Shown: in pieces, positions 33,144 to 43,829 of the stretch | Numbering within the stretch: the first letter of the stretch is position 1 | How the letters are laid out: the number at the start of each line of letters is the position of its first letter | Source: Anthonomus grandis grandis | Lineage: Eukaryota > Arthropoda > Insecta > Coleoptera > Curculionidae | Assembly (NCBI RefSeq): GCF_022605725.1 | Contig: NC_065549.1 | Span: 33,185,690-33,249,689, forward strand | Direction of reading: 5' to 3' | Length of the DNA stretch: 64,000 bases | Program-made: the position numbers and the translations under genes | The notes under the pieces: generated by a model | Seen by the model: the letters and a program-made list of their open reading frames with translations, nothing else | Database searches by the model: none | What the model was told of the DNA's origin: nothing

Positions 33144-33530
33144 TCATGTATCATATCCTATATTATGATATTTAGTGCCATTGACCATTTCACAAATAAA
33201 TATTATAATGTCATATTTATATTTTGTCAATAAATCTTGTTTAAAATGGAGAAATCTTATGAATTTTTTGTGCCTTTTCAATTTCATTACTAAAACATTT
33301 TTTTTTGTGGGGACCATATTATACCATCTAGAAAGATGTGGCAAAAGTATTAAAGGATTTTATAAGAATGGGGATTTGTCTTAAATTTTTGGTGTTCCGG
33401 TAATAAATCCTAGGGCTCTTGAATCCTTATTATTTACGTATCAATAATGCATATCAAACTTTAGGTTAGAGCGCAATGTGACCCCAAAATCCAAACAGTT
33501 ATCCCGAACTGCAAGTTAATTATTTTTAAT
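33144..33530 (-). pseudogene. LINE8: reverse transcriptase C-terminal relic
   Basis: Read on the minus strand from 33530: VRDNCLDFGVTLRSNLKFDM, then SRALGFITGTPKI, and after stops KRHKKFIRFLHFKQDLLTKY. The order matches the LINE thumb/C-terminal pattern (VKDLGVTFDSKL, SKALGFI, RVQRKFLRFL). About 130 codons remain with several breaks; no boundaries can be set. Confidence 0.6.
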
Positions 33531-33539
33531 GTGGTAAGA

Positions 33540-34810
33540 CAATTTAGTAGGATTCAGGAGAGGTGTAAAAGTAATAAAAACACTTTTTTTTTATTTAATG
33601 AAGTTTTATTATTTTTAAACTAATTCACTATTTTGTTTAAGTCATTATTTCAGTCAGCTCTTTAGTGCTACCAACATCATTGGTCAATCTGACTTCTGTG
33701 AGACAGACTGTACCATATTCATATGACGACATCGGTAGAACATTTTGACCTTAATACTAAAGTATTTTTGACATTTTGCTAGTAGAGTTCTATTAAACAA
33801 GCTAGTCCTTTATATAGATCGTTCATATAGTTTCATTTTTTAATCTCTTGTTGATAATTGATTTGGCTTTGATTTTACATTAAAGAATTCAAATCTTTTT
33901 ATTATGACTATTGTACCTGTTAAGAACGATGATAAATTAATTCACAAATTGGTAAAATATTATCCACTAATAAAAATTGTTTTTAGTAAAAAGAATATTT
34001 GCTGTACTTGGTGTACCCTACAGCCAATGAATTTATTAACGCTTTTCATCATTTGTAAATCAATACTAAATACAAATAGTGAGTTTCTCCTGCAAGAAGT
34101 ATTCCTAAATTACTCATCCGTTAATAACAAAATTAAAAATTTTGTCCCTAAATTAAAGTTATTGTCTAACAAAGGACCTTTAACGAAGTTCCACATGCAG
34201 AACTCAAGAGTTTAACCGAAGCTCAAACTTTAATTGTCTTGTATAATCTAGGGTTAACCAAATAGTGTGAACGAAGTTTCGTAGCAAGTACATACATTGC
34301 GTGCTTTCTAATTAGTTGCAGGACCCTGTTCGAAATAGCAATAATACAAATTAAAAAAAAAGTTAAACTACAATTTAAATCAATGTATAGATTAATATTT
34401 TTAAAATGTAAAACAATGGTTTCTTAACACATGTTTTTTTAGAAATTATCCATAAACAATATATTTTGCTTTGTAAGATTTTAGAGTTAACTCAATCTTG
34501 CTTAACACGGCATCCATTAAGATTTTCCTGATTTTGTCTTTTAAGCCCTTTAGAAAATTTTCGTTTCGAGTGATTGAAATCCCTTGTTAAAGGTCCTTTC
34601 AATGATTGACCTATTGAGTTTATAATTTATGTAGAAGCATTATGAATATAAAGTATATATTTTGGCAGTAGTTTAAGGTTAAAATGTTTAATATTTAAAA
34701 TTATGTTTAATGGCGTTTCTTTTTATTTCGTCAAATACTTCTTTTCTCAGTCAAATAAGTTCGTTTTAATAAATGTTTTATTCTAATTGATACTATCAAT
34801 AATTAACAAA
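33540..34810. other. AT-rich stretch without a supported gene
   Basis: A 103-codon frame at 33904-34215 has no recognisable domain and is left out. Nothing else supported. Confidence 0.4.
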
Positions 34811-35600
34811 TCAAACTAACATTAAATTAGTAATGTGTATCTGGAAGACTTTGAACAGTTGCGCTGCCCTATTGTATAGAGATGAATGGTACGTTAACGG
34901 TAATAGTAAAAAATAAAACTTTGTCTTCGTATCGATCGACTTTGTATCACGGACGTCTGTATTTTTAAATTTCTCAAACAACGCTACATGTTCTTTAACG
35001 CGTGTAGAAATTTTTCTTCCAGATTGGCCAATATATACAGCGTCACAATCCCCACATTTCAAAGAGTAAACCCCTGATTTCGAAAAGACATTTGCCTTGT
35101 CTATCACGCTCACTAACTGTTTTTTTTAATTATTCGCGGTTTTGAAAGCAATTTTGATATAAGAGGTCTTAAAAAATTTAGCTAAATTTAATGAAATTGA
35201 GCGGAAAAAGGACAAAGATCTAAAGGACTTTTTGTTGTCTTTCTCATGAAGAAGGTTGTAAGTCAACCTATATTTATTTAAGAACTTAAAGTATAATTTG
35301 TTAATTAAGTAAAGTGGGAATCCATTATTAAAAGCAATATGTTTTATAATATTAAGCTCTTTAGCAAATGCTTCCTTTAACAGGGCGATGTTAAAAAGTC
35401 TGTAAAAGAAAGAATTGAAGGAGACAAATTTGTTTGGATAGGGAGAAATAGACGCATATTGAATGACAGTATCAGTAGTTGTGGGTTTACGATATATTTC
35501 AAATATTAGTTTATTATTGAGTCTTTCTATACGGAGGTCTAGGAATGGCAGTTTACCATTTTGTTCTTCCTCAATGGTAAAAGAAATCTTTATAATGTCC
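34811..35600 (-). pseudogene. PLE2a: Penelope-like RT C-terminus and GIY-YIG endonuclease, inverted piece
   Basis: Minus-strand frames read ISFTIEEEQNGKLPFLDLRI, ISPYPNKFVSFNSFFYRLFN and NGFPLYLINKLYFKF, then after a small shift at 35115 SGVYSLKCGDCDAVYIGQSG, the GIY-YIG nuclease core of Penelope-like elements, with RVKEH following. The match with PLE3/PLE4 ends near DTKS (about 34940); after it the sequence is unrelated. The piece starts abruptly at about 35590 next to the hammerhead-like motif, which lies in the opposite orientation. Confidence 0.85.
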
Positions 35601-35633
35601 TCTTTTTTTCTTTCAATACTAATTATTATTGTT

Positions 35634-35679
35634 TTAGGCCTGATGATGCTCTGAATAAAGCGAAACACGTGTAGCTTTA
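35634..35679 (+). ncRNA. Hammerhead-ribozyme-like motif upstream of PLE2b
   Basis: TTAGGC, CTGATGA, T, GCTCT-GAAT-AAAGC, GAAA, CACGTGTA, GCTTTAAG. It has both conserved boxes (CTGATGA and GAAA) and the palindromic ACACGTGT with the expected cleavage point after A 35673. One mismatch in helix II (C opposite A) and an extra T after CTGATGA weaken it. It precedes the ATG of the Penelope-like ORF by about 80 bases, as expected for the 5' terminal repeat. Confidence 0.55.
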
Positions 35680-35756
35680 AGTAAAAGTTGTGAGACCGTG
35701 ACTTTGTGTTTTTCATTGTTTTTCGTCTGTTGTATACGTCGGTCTCTTTGTGAAAA

Positions 35757-36473
35757 ATGGATGAGATTTTCTTATTTGTAAATGCTAGTCAAGCTCAGCT
35801 CATCCGCCACTATCTGAAGAATCTTATTGCACGGAGGAATCTGCTGTTAAAAATATGGTTTCTTCAACAATGCTTACATTTCGGTTTGACCCCGAAATTC
35901 ATTACCCTAAGGTATAAATCCAAAACCAGAGCTTCTCAAAATGCTTTGGACGTCGCCAGAAGCACTTGGTTGAAGGAGGAAGTTAAGTGCCACTATAAAA
36001 CTTTAAACAAGGTGAACTCTTTACTTAAGTATTTGCATTTTACACTTAATCTAGTTTTAACTCATTTGGAATTTAGTGTTTTAGATAGCTCGTTCAGAGA
36101 TCAGAGTTCAGAATCTGTCGATAGTTCTGATTCAACCAACTATAAAAAAAAATCCAAATACACCAGAAGATATGGTAAAACAAGAAATAACCCTAAGGCT
36201 AAAAGACTATCTATAGAGCCTACTGCTAATAGAGAACGTGAGCCAAATACTCCTCCGTGGAAATATAGGGACTCTGAGCAGGCTGTATCTGTAGACGTTA
36301 CAGGACCAAACAGTAGTTCGGAGAGTATCAATGACAAAAGGAGGATACAAGCTCTTGAAGAATTGGTAATTGAGCTGTTGGATAAAAATAAACGACCATC
36401 GACACCAATGCCAAGGGCAGATGTTATTCCTGAATTTAATCCGGGAAAACTAGGCATGTCTGCAATAAAGTAA
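35757..36473 (+). CDS. Chimeric frame: Penelope-like N-terminus joined to Gypsy2 gag
   Basis: One open frame of 238 codons. Residues 1 to about 105 (MDEIFLFVNASQAQLIRHYL, LLKIWFLQQCLHFGLTPKFI) are the N-terminal domain of a Penelope-like protein; the same MDEIF start is seen on the minus strand of PLE3 at about 55845. From about residue 115 (SSESVDSSDSTNYKKKSKYT onwards to PEFNPGKLGMSAIK) it is the start of a Ty3/Gypsy gag that continues, after a TAA at 36471-36473, in the same frame with KIEQLAEINKWDQATMTFLI. The join is in frame, probably by chance, and marks where PLE2b and Gypsy2 were fused. Confidence 0.65.
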   Translation: MDEIFLFVNASQAQLIRHYLKNLIARRNLLLKIWFLQQCLHFGLTPKFITLRYKSKTRASQNALDVARSTWLKEEVKCHYKTLNKVNSLLKYLHFTLNLVLTHLEFSVLDSSFRDQSSESVDSSDSTNYKKKSKYTRRYGKTRNNPKAKRLSIEPTANREREPNTPPWKYRDSEQAVSVDVTGPNSSSESINDKRRIQALEELVIELLDKNKRPSTPMPRADVIPEFNPGKLGMSAIK

Positions 36474-36957
36474 CTACATAAAATTGAGCAGTTAGCTGAG
36501 ATAAATAAATGGGATCAGGCTACCATGACATTTTTAATACAGTCCAGGCTTAGAGGTTTAGCTCAAACTTGGTATTTTTTTTCTGTAAAAATACGACTAC
36601 AGCTGGGATGAATGGAAAACGCATTCCCGGATCATTTTGATTTTCTACCATCACTGAAAGCCCTGGTACGTCGAAATAAACTTCCCACTGAAAATTGGAC
36701 GGAGTACTACTTTGATAAAACTCAGCTCCTAAGACAATGTTGCATCACTAATAAAAATGCGGTCACAATGATTATTGATGGCATTGAGAGCACGACTATT
36801 CAAGCCGGAGCTAAGGCAGGAAGATAAAGCACACCGGAAGATCTCTATAAAGACTATTTATCGACGTTGTCCAAAGAAACATCCAAACCAAGACCACCAC
36901 TCAAGAATATAATTATGGACAACATGTCAAAGAATAATGTAGTTAAAAAAGTGAAAA
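36090..36957 (+). mobile_element. Gypsy2, left part (gag), split by LINE9
   Basis: Gag of a Ty3/Gypsy element without its 5' LTR; the left side is replaced by PLE2b. It contains the capsid-like blocks LIQSRLRGLAQTW (about 36537) and, after a shift, DHFDFLPSLKALVRRNKLPT and NWTEYYFDKTQLLRQC (36612-36827). The frame then runs KNIIMDNMSKNNVVKKVK to 36956. There LINE9 begins, and gag resumes in frame at 41404. Confidence 0.8.
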
Positions 36958-37294
36958 TCAAATCAAATTTATTTTACAATAATTTACAAAACTCACAAAA
37001 GTATAAATAGATGTACACCTAGATTAGAATCTGTGTGTGTACAAAACAAAAGTGATTAAGAAGATAATATATATAATTCACAATTCACTTAAAGTTATAT
37101 ACTATATACCAAATATACCAATATACTATATACTATATTATACTATATACTAACTATATTAAAACCAAAGAATAAACCAAAATAATGATTAAATGAACTA
37201 ATGATTTAAATCGCCCTAGTCAGAATAACAGACCTTAACCATAAATATACTGATAAAGCTGCATATACCCTATATTTAATTTGCAAATAAATAA

Positions 37295-40239
37295 TTATCT
37301 ACGCAACACCGTAGCAAAAACTTCAAAGTTTTCATGAAGCAACCTATTTATTTCCCTACTAAACATATGTATATTTCGAACTTCTCTAATACTACTTGGA
37401 AGAAGGTTAAAAAATTTTGGGCCAAGGTATGTTAAAAACCTTTGAGTAGTCGCTCTTGTCAGAAAAGGCACACTAACAGAATGCACTGCTTGGCTTCTAG
37501 TATAGCAACCCAAGTTCTCTATCGGTCGCCGCAAATCACTGCACTGACTTAGCATACATTTGCTGTATTGTAAAAACGCGCGCTTCTTGGTATAAACGGT
37601 TTGAGGAGTATCTGGGATGTTTTCTTAAAATTACTCGTAAAAGGTATTTTTGAGTAATGTTTTAAATATTTATGGTACTGGCAAATGATCCTCCCCATTC
37701 CATATCTAATGACTGATTCAGCCAAGGATGTATATAACATTTTTAAAATGTGGAGAGGCATACAATTTCTAAGATGATAAAATTTAAAAATTAGTTTACG
37801 AATTTTTATATTAATACTTTCTATATGTTTTTCCCATTTAATATTTTGATCGATAAAAATACCCAAATACTTTATACATGGAGTCCTACTTAAGGTTTCC
37901 ATGCAAGCACATGGCTTCTCCTTTAATATGCACTGATATGTGTGTATTTTTAGCACATCTGTATTAATTTGATGGTTATCGAGAATGCTAAAACTCATAA
38001 ATTTTGTTTTTTCAATATTTACTGCTAAACGATTTTCTTCCAGCCACCGACGAACCATTGCAAAATCTGAAGTTGCTCTCTCCACAGCATTCGCCCAGTT
38101 ATCACCCTTTACCAACAAAACAGTGTCGTCCGCGTATGATACAAGTTTTCCAGATGTACTAAGAAAAAGAAGTTCATTGATGTAGAGGGTGAATAGAAGA
38201 GGCCCCAGTACAGTACCTTGTGGAACACCACAATTTATTGTTTCAAAAACACTATACTCATCCTCCACCCTAACACATTGCTTTCTTTCAGTAAGATAAT
38301 TTTTTATAAGAGTCCAGCTTAATCCCCTTATCCCGTAGTCGTCTAATTTATCAAGTAGAATATCGTGTGATACCGAGTCGAAGGCTTTAGCCAAATCTAA
38401 AAATATAGCTAACGGTTTTTGATTTTTTTCAATAGTTTTACAAATATGATTTGTTACCTCAAATAGTGCCTCTTCAGTTGACTTACCCTCTCTAAAACCA
38501 TATTGGTTGGGAGATAAAATGTTGTTTTTCTGTAAGTGTTTTGAAAACCTAATGCGTATACAAGCTTCAAGTATTTTTGCTATATTACTAATAAGTGATA
38601 TTGGGCGATAGTTGCCTGGAGAATACACGTCATTTCCCTTATATATCGGAACAACCACTGACTTCTTCAATTCATTCGGAATTATTCCTGTTAAAATAAT
38701 ACAATTAAAAACATGGGTCAAGGGTTTTGCAATATTATTCCGTATTTGCTTAAGTAAGGTACTCTTTAATCCATCTAACCCCGGTGCAGAATAGTTTTTT
38801 AGAGCATTTATATTTTTTAGAACTTCATCCTCAGTAATAGGCGTTAAAAACATAGTGGTACAATTTAAGCGGGAAAACTTATTTTTTTTATTACAATTTA
38901 ATTTACTTGACATTGTTTTTCCTACGTTTATAAAAAATGTATTAAAAATATTTGCTACATCTTTTTTATCAGATTGAATCGTGTTATTTTCACATCTAAG
39001 TGATATTTTGTTTTTATTCATATTTTGATTGGTATTCAGTTCCTCATTTATAATTTTCCACATTTTTTTAGGATTTTGTTTAGTTTCATTAAACTTTTTT
39101 TGAAAGTACGAGTTTTTTGTTTGTTTTATTAGCATATTTAAAATATTACGGTAACTCTTATACTCATTCAACAGAGTTATATTATTTTTATTTTTTAGAT
39201 AAGGTATTTTTAATTTGTCTCGGTGTCGGATGGAATTAATTAAACCAGATGTGATCCAGGGTTTTAGTTTTTTATTTTTTGATGTAAAATTTACCTTTGT
39301 ACTTGCCAATTGTATAGCATTTTTTATTATATTTTGAAAAAGTTCATATGTCTCCTCGCTTTGGTCTTTATCGTAAACAACTTCCCAGTTTGCCTCTTCC
39401 AGAGTTTTATTTAATTTATTATAGTCTATAGATATAACAAAAGTTTTATCGCATGATTTTTTTGAATTGTTATCAATTTTCTGTAGTTTCAGTGCAATAG
39501 GAAAATGATCCGTTACATCACTCTTTAGTATAAATGGTAAAAAGGTCAATTTATTTTTTATTTTGTTGGGACAGTAGATAAAAAAGTGGTCAATACAGGA
39601 TTCACAATCTGATGTTACTCTAGTAGGTCTATTTATATAACTAAGAAAACCATTTTCAGTTAAAATATTTTTATAGTTATTTATTGTTACATTTACACTA
39701 AGCAAATTTAAGTTTATATCTCCCCCAAAAATACAAATGGCTTCATTATTTTTGTATTGCAATAATAAATGGTTTAGGTCATTTAAGAAAGCAGTGGTAT
39801 CCGATGCAGGTGATTTATATAGAGCAAATATTTGATATTTGTTTTCCTTAAATTTAAAATTAAGATGTGTAAAAGTTACTTCATTATATTTGATATTAGC
39901 AACATTTTCTACCAATAAACCCTTTCTGACATAGACAAGCACTCCATCGTTTTGATTAAACCTTCCTTCAGAATAAAATACCTCATAATTTAAAATTTTT
40001 AAAATATCCAAGCAGGTAATTTTCCAAGTTTCGGTTAATAAAATGATATTAAAGGTGCAACCCAGGCTTTCAACAAATACCAAAAACTCTTCAAAGTTTC
40101 TACCAGCGCTGCGAATGTTTATATGAATGAAGTTCAGTAGATCATTTTCATCAGAATAATACTCAATCGGACTAATATCTGAGGTTATAACATTGGCATA
40201 ATTGCTCAGTTCGTTATGATAGTCTATAACAGCATTCAT
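37295..40239 (-). CDS. LINE9 ORF2: endonuclease-reverse transcriptase, one frameshift near the end
   Basis: 896 codons are open from ATG 40239, then a one-base shift near 37555 moves the last 80 residues (LGCYTRSQAVHSVSVPFL) to another frame, ending 37295. The apurinic-type endonuclease (about 1-250) has INIRSAGRNFEEFL, LLTETW, FGGDINLN (usual GDFN), CIDHFF and SDVTDHFPIA. The reverse transcriptase has NYRPISLISNIAKILE, NQYGFREGKSTEEALF, FLDLAKAFDSVSHDIL, GVPQGTVLGPLLF and SYADDTVLL (about residue 700), with all catalytic Asp present. It nicks target DNA and copies element RNA there. Jockey-superfamily type. Confidence 0.9.
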
Positions 40240-40515
40240 CTATAGTATAAAAATTATGCAACTAAAACAAGCATTACTCCCATGATTAGTTAAATAAAAG
40301 TAAAAAGAATAAATTAATTTAGCATATTATTTAAGTTTATATTAGTGTATATCACCATGTATATTTACCGATACTTTACAATTACCATTGGCAAAAATAC
40401 CATTTCTTTTTTTTTACAAAAATTTCTATTATTATTATTCGTATCTACCTAGAAATACCTAATACATGCTTCCAACCTTGAATAGCCAATGAGCGGGACC
40501 TGACCAGTGTTAATA

Positions 40516-41217
40516 TTAGAGAGCCTCCGCCGCCGCTGCCTCCGTGTTTAACAAATTGATTGCAATTTTCTTTCTCGTTGTAGCATTCCAAGCGAAAATT
40601 CTACCGTTTTCCGTCCATGCCATATTTTTTCCATATTTTTCTTTGGTTGACATTAATAGGTTATATCTAAGTCGAGTTAAGTCTTCGAAAATAGAAACAG
40701 TAGTGTTCTTCAATTGTTTCTTCGCTAAGTAAATCTTATTCCGCATCATATTGTTTACAAAATGTATAACTATTGGGGCTGGTGCATTTGTCTTACGATT
40801 TTTTGGCTTTAATCGAAAGACATAGTCAATATCTTTTTGTGATATTTCTATATTTAATTTATCTGAGAAAAGGCTAGTTAAGATCTCTGATAGGTCTTCA
40901 TTATCGGCTTCCTCAATTCCACAGATACGTATAGAGTTAGCCTTTGATTTTTGCTCTAAATGGTCAACACGAAACTGTAATTCAGTAATTTCTTTTTTAT
41001 TACTTGCTACTTTTGCATCAATGACTTTTAGGGATTCACAGAACTGATCAATTTTTGACTCTATTTTCTTGATTTTTTCATTTAATTCACTTTTTATTTC
41101 ATTAGAAAAGGTTTCACATACCTTCCTAATCAACTTTTCCAAATCGTCATCAGATTTTCCATCGGTTTTGTATGCACTTCTCGTGTTAGGTCCAGAGGTA
41201 ATGTCGTTACGTCCCAT
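40516..41217 (-). CDS. LINE9 ORF1: L1-type RNA-binding protein
   Basis: Intact 233-codon frame from ATG 41217 to TAA-type stop at 40516. After a short polar start, residues about 25-95 form a coiled coil (heptads around LEKLIRKVCETFSNEIKSEL and ITELQFRVDHLEQKS). Then an RRM-like domain begins (SIRICGIEEADNEDLSEIL, IDYVFRLKPKNRKTNAPAPI) and a C-terminal domain (KNTTVSIFEDLTRLRYNLL; YGKNMAWTENGRIFAWN), the Transposase_22 arrangement of L1 ORF1p. The tail is AAAAEAL. No zinc knuckles, unlike LINE5 ORF1. Confidence 0.85.
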   Translation of the reverse strand: MGRNDITSGPNTRSAYKTDGKSDDDLEKLIRKVCETFSNEIKSELNEKIKKIESKIDQFCESLKVIDAKVASNKKEITELQFRVDHLEQKSKANSIRICGIEEADNEDLSEILTSLFSDKLNIEISQKDIDYVFRLKPKNRKTNAPAPIVIHFVNNMMRNKIYLAKKQLKNTTVSIFEDLTRLRYNLLMSTKEKYGKNMAWTENGRIFAWNATTRKKIAINLLNTEAAAAEAL

Positions 41218-41403
41218 ACTGCTGCACCTCTCTAATATGGTAAATTAATCTGTGATTGGCTCAACGTTTAATAGACTAATTACTTGGTAGTCAATTGATG
41301 TGCGTTTCCACAACTTTAGGAGGATGATTTTCAAGTGGTTGCTTTCAGAAATATTTGACTTTTAAAATTTTCTTTTTACAATAAATCAATAACAGGATGA
41401 AAA

Positions 41404-42260
41404 ATGCGTGGAGCGTGCTAAAATACGTCTATTCGCTACGAAACATTTCACGATATGGGAAAAAGTGCTACAATTGTGGGGATCCTGGTCATTTTCAATC
41501 ACAGTGCCCAAAACCCAAAAAGGAATGTTCCTTTTGTAGACGCCTAGGTCATACGTTGGCCGAGTATAGACGAAACAAGCCCAGTGGATCCAAGACTATG
41601 ATTAGAGAACTGCGTAAAGGGGTGAGTTCAGATTGCTTAAACATTGTATGTTATATTAATGGAAGTCAACTAAAAGGCTTTATTGATATAGGTCTTGAAA
41701 TAGTTACATTAAGGGAATATGATGCTACACAAATTGGTACCAAATGGTATCCATCAACTATTATTATTACCGGGTACGGTGAGGCAAAAATGTCTGTAAT
41801 TGGTGAAACTATGGCCGATTTGCAGGTAGACCTATTCAAAGCACAAGTGCAAATTTTTATTGTTCCAATATGGCTGTTTTAATAGGGCAAACATTTTTAA
41901 ATACTACTAACGCGGTAATTCTAATGAGAGACAATAAACTGCGTATTTTTGATAAGAATATGTCATTGTTACCTCAATTGGATAAACTTCCGGTTAAACT
42001 AGAACTTTTATGTAAAATTCCTACAATGGTACCACCAAATCATATTGGGTTCATAGTCTGTAGTACGGCTGACTTATATGAGGGAGATATTTTTATAGAT
42101 TTAAGACAATCTTATAAACCAAAGGGTGAATATATCATTCCACGTTGTGTTACCTCAACTGATGGCGATATAATCATCTCTCTGCTAAATATGTCCGAGC
42201 ACCCAATTTGTTTCAACGTCAAACAGTTGGTTGTATTGCGGATCTCCTTGCATTGCTGAC
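41404..42260 (+). pseudogene. Gypsy2 nucleocapsid and protease region
   Basis: After the LINE9 insertion the gag frame gives NAWSVLKYVYSLRNISRYG and two zinc knuckles: CYNCGDPGHFQSQC (intact CCHC) and CSFCRRLGHTLAEY (last Cys replaced by Tyr). The protease core follows near 41670: LKGFIDIGLEIVTL, in which the usual D-S/T-G is DIG, so the catalytic triad is damaged. A frameshift near 41875 leads to VLIGQTFLN, the conserved end of the protease (usual LIG.DFL). The frame ends at 42259. Confidence 0.78.
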
Positions 42261-43829
42261 GTAGCAATGGGGAAGCAGCAGGTATCGGTCAATGTTTTAA
42301 ATAAAAGCCAATTGTCAGTTTTCACTATAACATATATTGAAAATCAAGTAAATTGTAATATAGGACAAGATAATGTAAATAGGTTATTAGAGACTTTGAA
42401 TGAATTTAGATACTGTTTTGCTCAGAATGTTAACGAATTAGGATGTATACGTGGCACCCAAATGAATATTCATTTGAAACATAATTTACCTGAAGTTTAT
42501 AAGCCCTATTGACTTGCTTTTAAAGAACCCGAAAAAGTTCAAGAAACGGTGGATGAACTTTTAACAGCAGGCGTTATCCAGGAATCACATTCGCCCTATG
42601 CAAGCCCTATAGTGTTAATTAAGACGAAAAATCGTGAAACAAGAATGCGTGTCAATTATAGGGCACTTAATACCAAAACCATCAAAGAGAGTTTTCCGAT
42701 GATCCAATCAGACCAACATTTGGAAATTCTGGCGAATATGACTTATTTCACAACACTTGATATGGTAAGTGGCTACCACTAAATCCAGGTTGCCGAAGAC
42801 TCTAGAAACAAAACTGCGTCCGTCACTCCTGATGGGCACTAGAAATATTTACGAATGCCATTTGGGTTAGTTAACGCTCCAGCTGTATTCCAGCGTACTG
42901 TTAATGGTATTCTAAAAACCATGAAAAATACAACAGCATTAGCCTATCTCGATGACATTTTACTGCCAAGTATTGATTTTGAGTCTGGCTTAGAATCTCT
43001 GCTGGAAATTTTAACCACTTTTAGAAATTTTGGAGCTACGTTGAAGTTGTCTAAGTGTCACTTTTTCTATCTGGGTCATGAATTTAGCGCAGATGGCATC
43101 CGTCCTAAAGCAGCCAAAGCAAAAGCAGTCGAACAGTTCCCAACTCCACGAAATGTTCATGAAATTCGGCAGTTTCTTGGACTTGCCAGTTATTTCCGAA
43201 AATATGTAAAGAACTTTGCTCACATTGCAAGACCATTATCTGGACTGACAAGAAAAGATACTACTTTTAGTTGGAATGTCGAACAAAAAGAAGCTTTTCA
43301 ATGTATTAAAAAGCATCTTAGTAGCAGACTCATTTTAGCTCTTTACGATCCGAAGCTAAAAACGGAAGTGCACACAGACGCATCCAGTCGCGGTCTCGGT
43401 AGTATCCTGCTACAACGGCAGCCATCAGGTGTTTTAAAACCTGTTATATATTATAGTAGGCAGACGACCAGAGAAGAGCAGAAATTTCATTCGTATGAGT
43501 TAGAAACCCTTGCAGTAGTTTGCTCGCTACAGCGATTTAGAGTTTATATATTAGGAGTTCCGTTTAAGCTCGTAACTGATTGTATTGCTTTACGTACGGC
43601 AATAACAAAAAGAGACCTTATTCCACGAATTGCAAGATGGTGGCTCGTAACACAAGAGTATGACTTTACTGTGGAATATCGCCCAGGGACCAAAATGGCA
43701 CATGTTGATGCTCTCAGTCGCAATGCTGTAGAACCAGAAGGTGAAGCTCCTTTACCCGTTGTCGAAAATGCAAAGGTACTATTGAGTTACTACGTGAACC
43801 TTATGCAGACATTAAAGACAAGTCTCTAA
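42261..43829 (+). pseudogene. Gypsy2 reverse transcriptase and RNase H, three stops
   Basis: One continuous frame from about 42231 with stops at 42510-42512, 42780-42782 and 42840-42842. Motifs: ELLTAGVIQESHSPYASPIV, MRVNYRALNTKTIKE, TTLDMVSGYH (first Asp), MPFGLVNAPAVFQRTVNG, ALAYLDDILL (Asp pair, about 42945), then the thumb FLGLASYFRKYVKNFAHIAR. RNase H has EVHTDASSRGLGSILLQR, HSYELETLAVVCSLQRFR and LVTDCIALR with its acidic residues present. Apart from the stops this is a well-preserved Gypsy polymerase. Confidence 0.88.

Larger units (their letters stand above)
36958..41397 (-). mobile_element. LINE9: near full-length non-LTR retrotransposon
   Basis: Minus-strand element of 4.44 kb with 5' UTR (41218-41397), ORF1, a 275-base gap, ORF2 and 3' UTR (36958-37294), ending in a TTTGATTTGA tail. 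It is flanked by TGAAAA on both sides (36952-36957 and 41398-41403) and sits inside Gypsy2 gag. Apart from one frameshift at the end of ORF2 it is intact, so it is among the youngest insertions here. The tail is of the same kind as in LINE10. Confidence 0.88.

Noticed and set aside
33904..34215. 103-codon plus-strand frame
   Set aside because: AT-rich, no domain, no relative in the window; likely chance.
41218..41397. Promoter of Gypsy2
   Set aside because: It lies within the LINE9 5' UTR, inside the target duplications.
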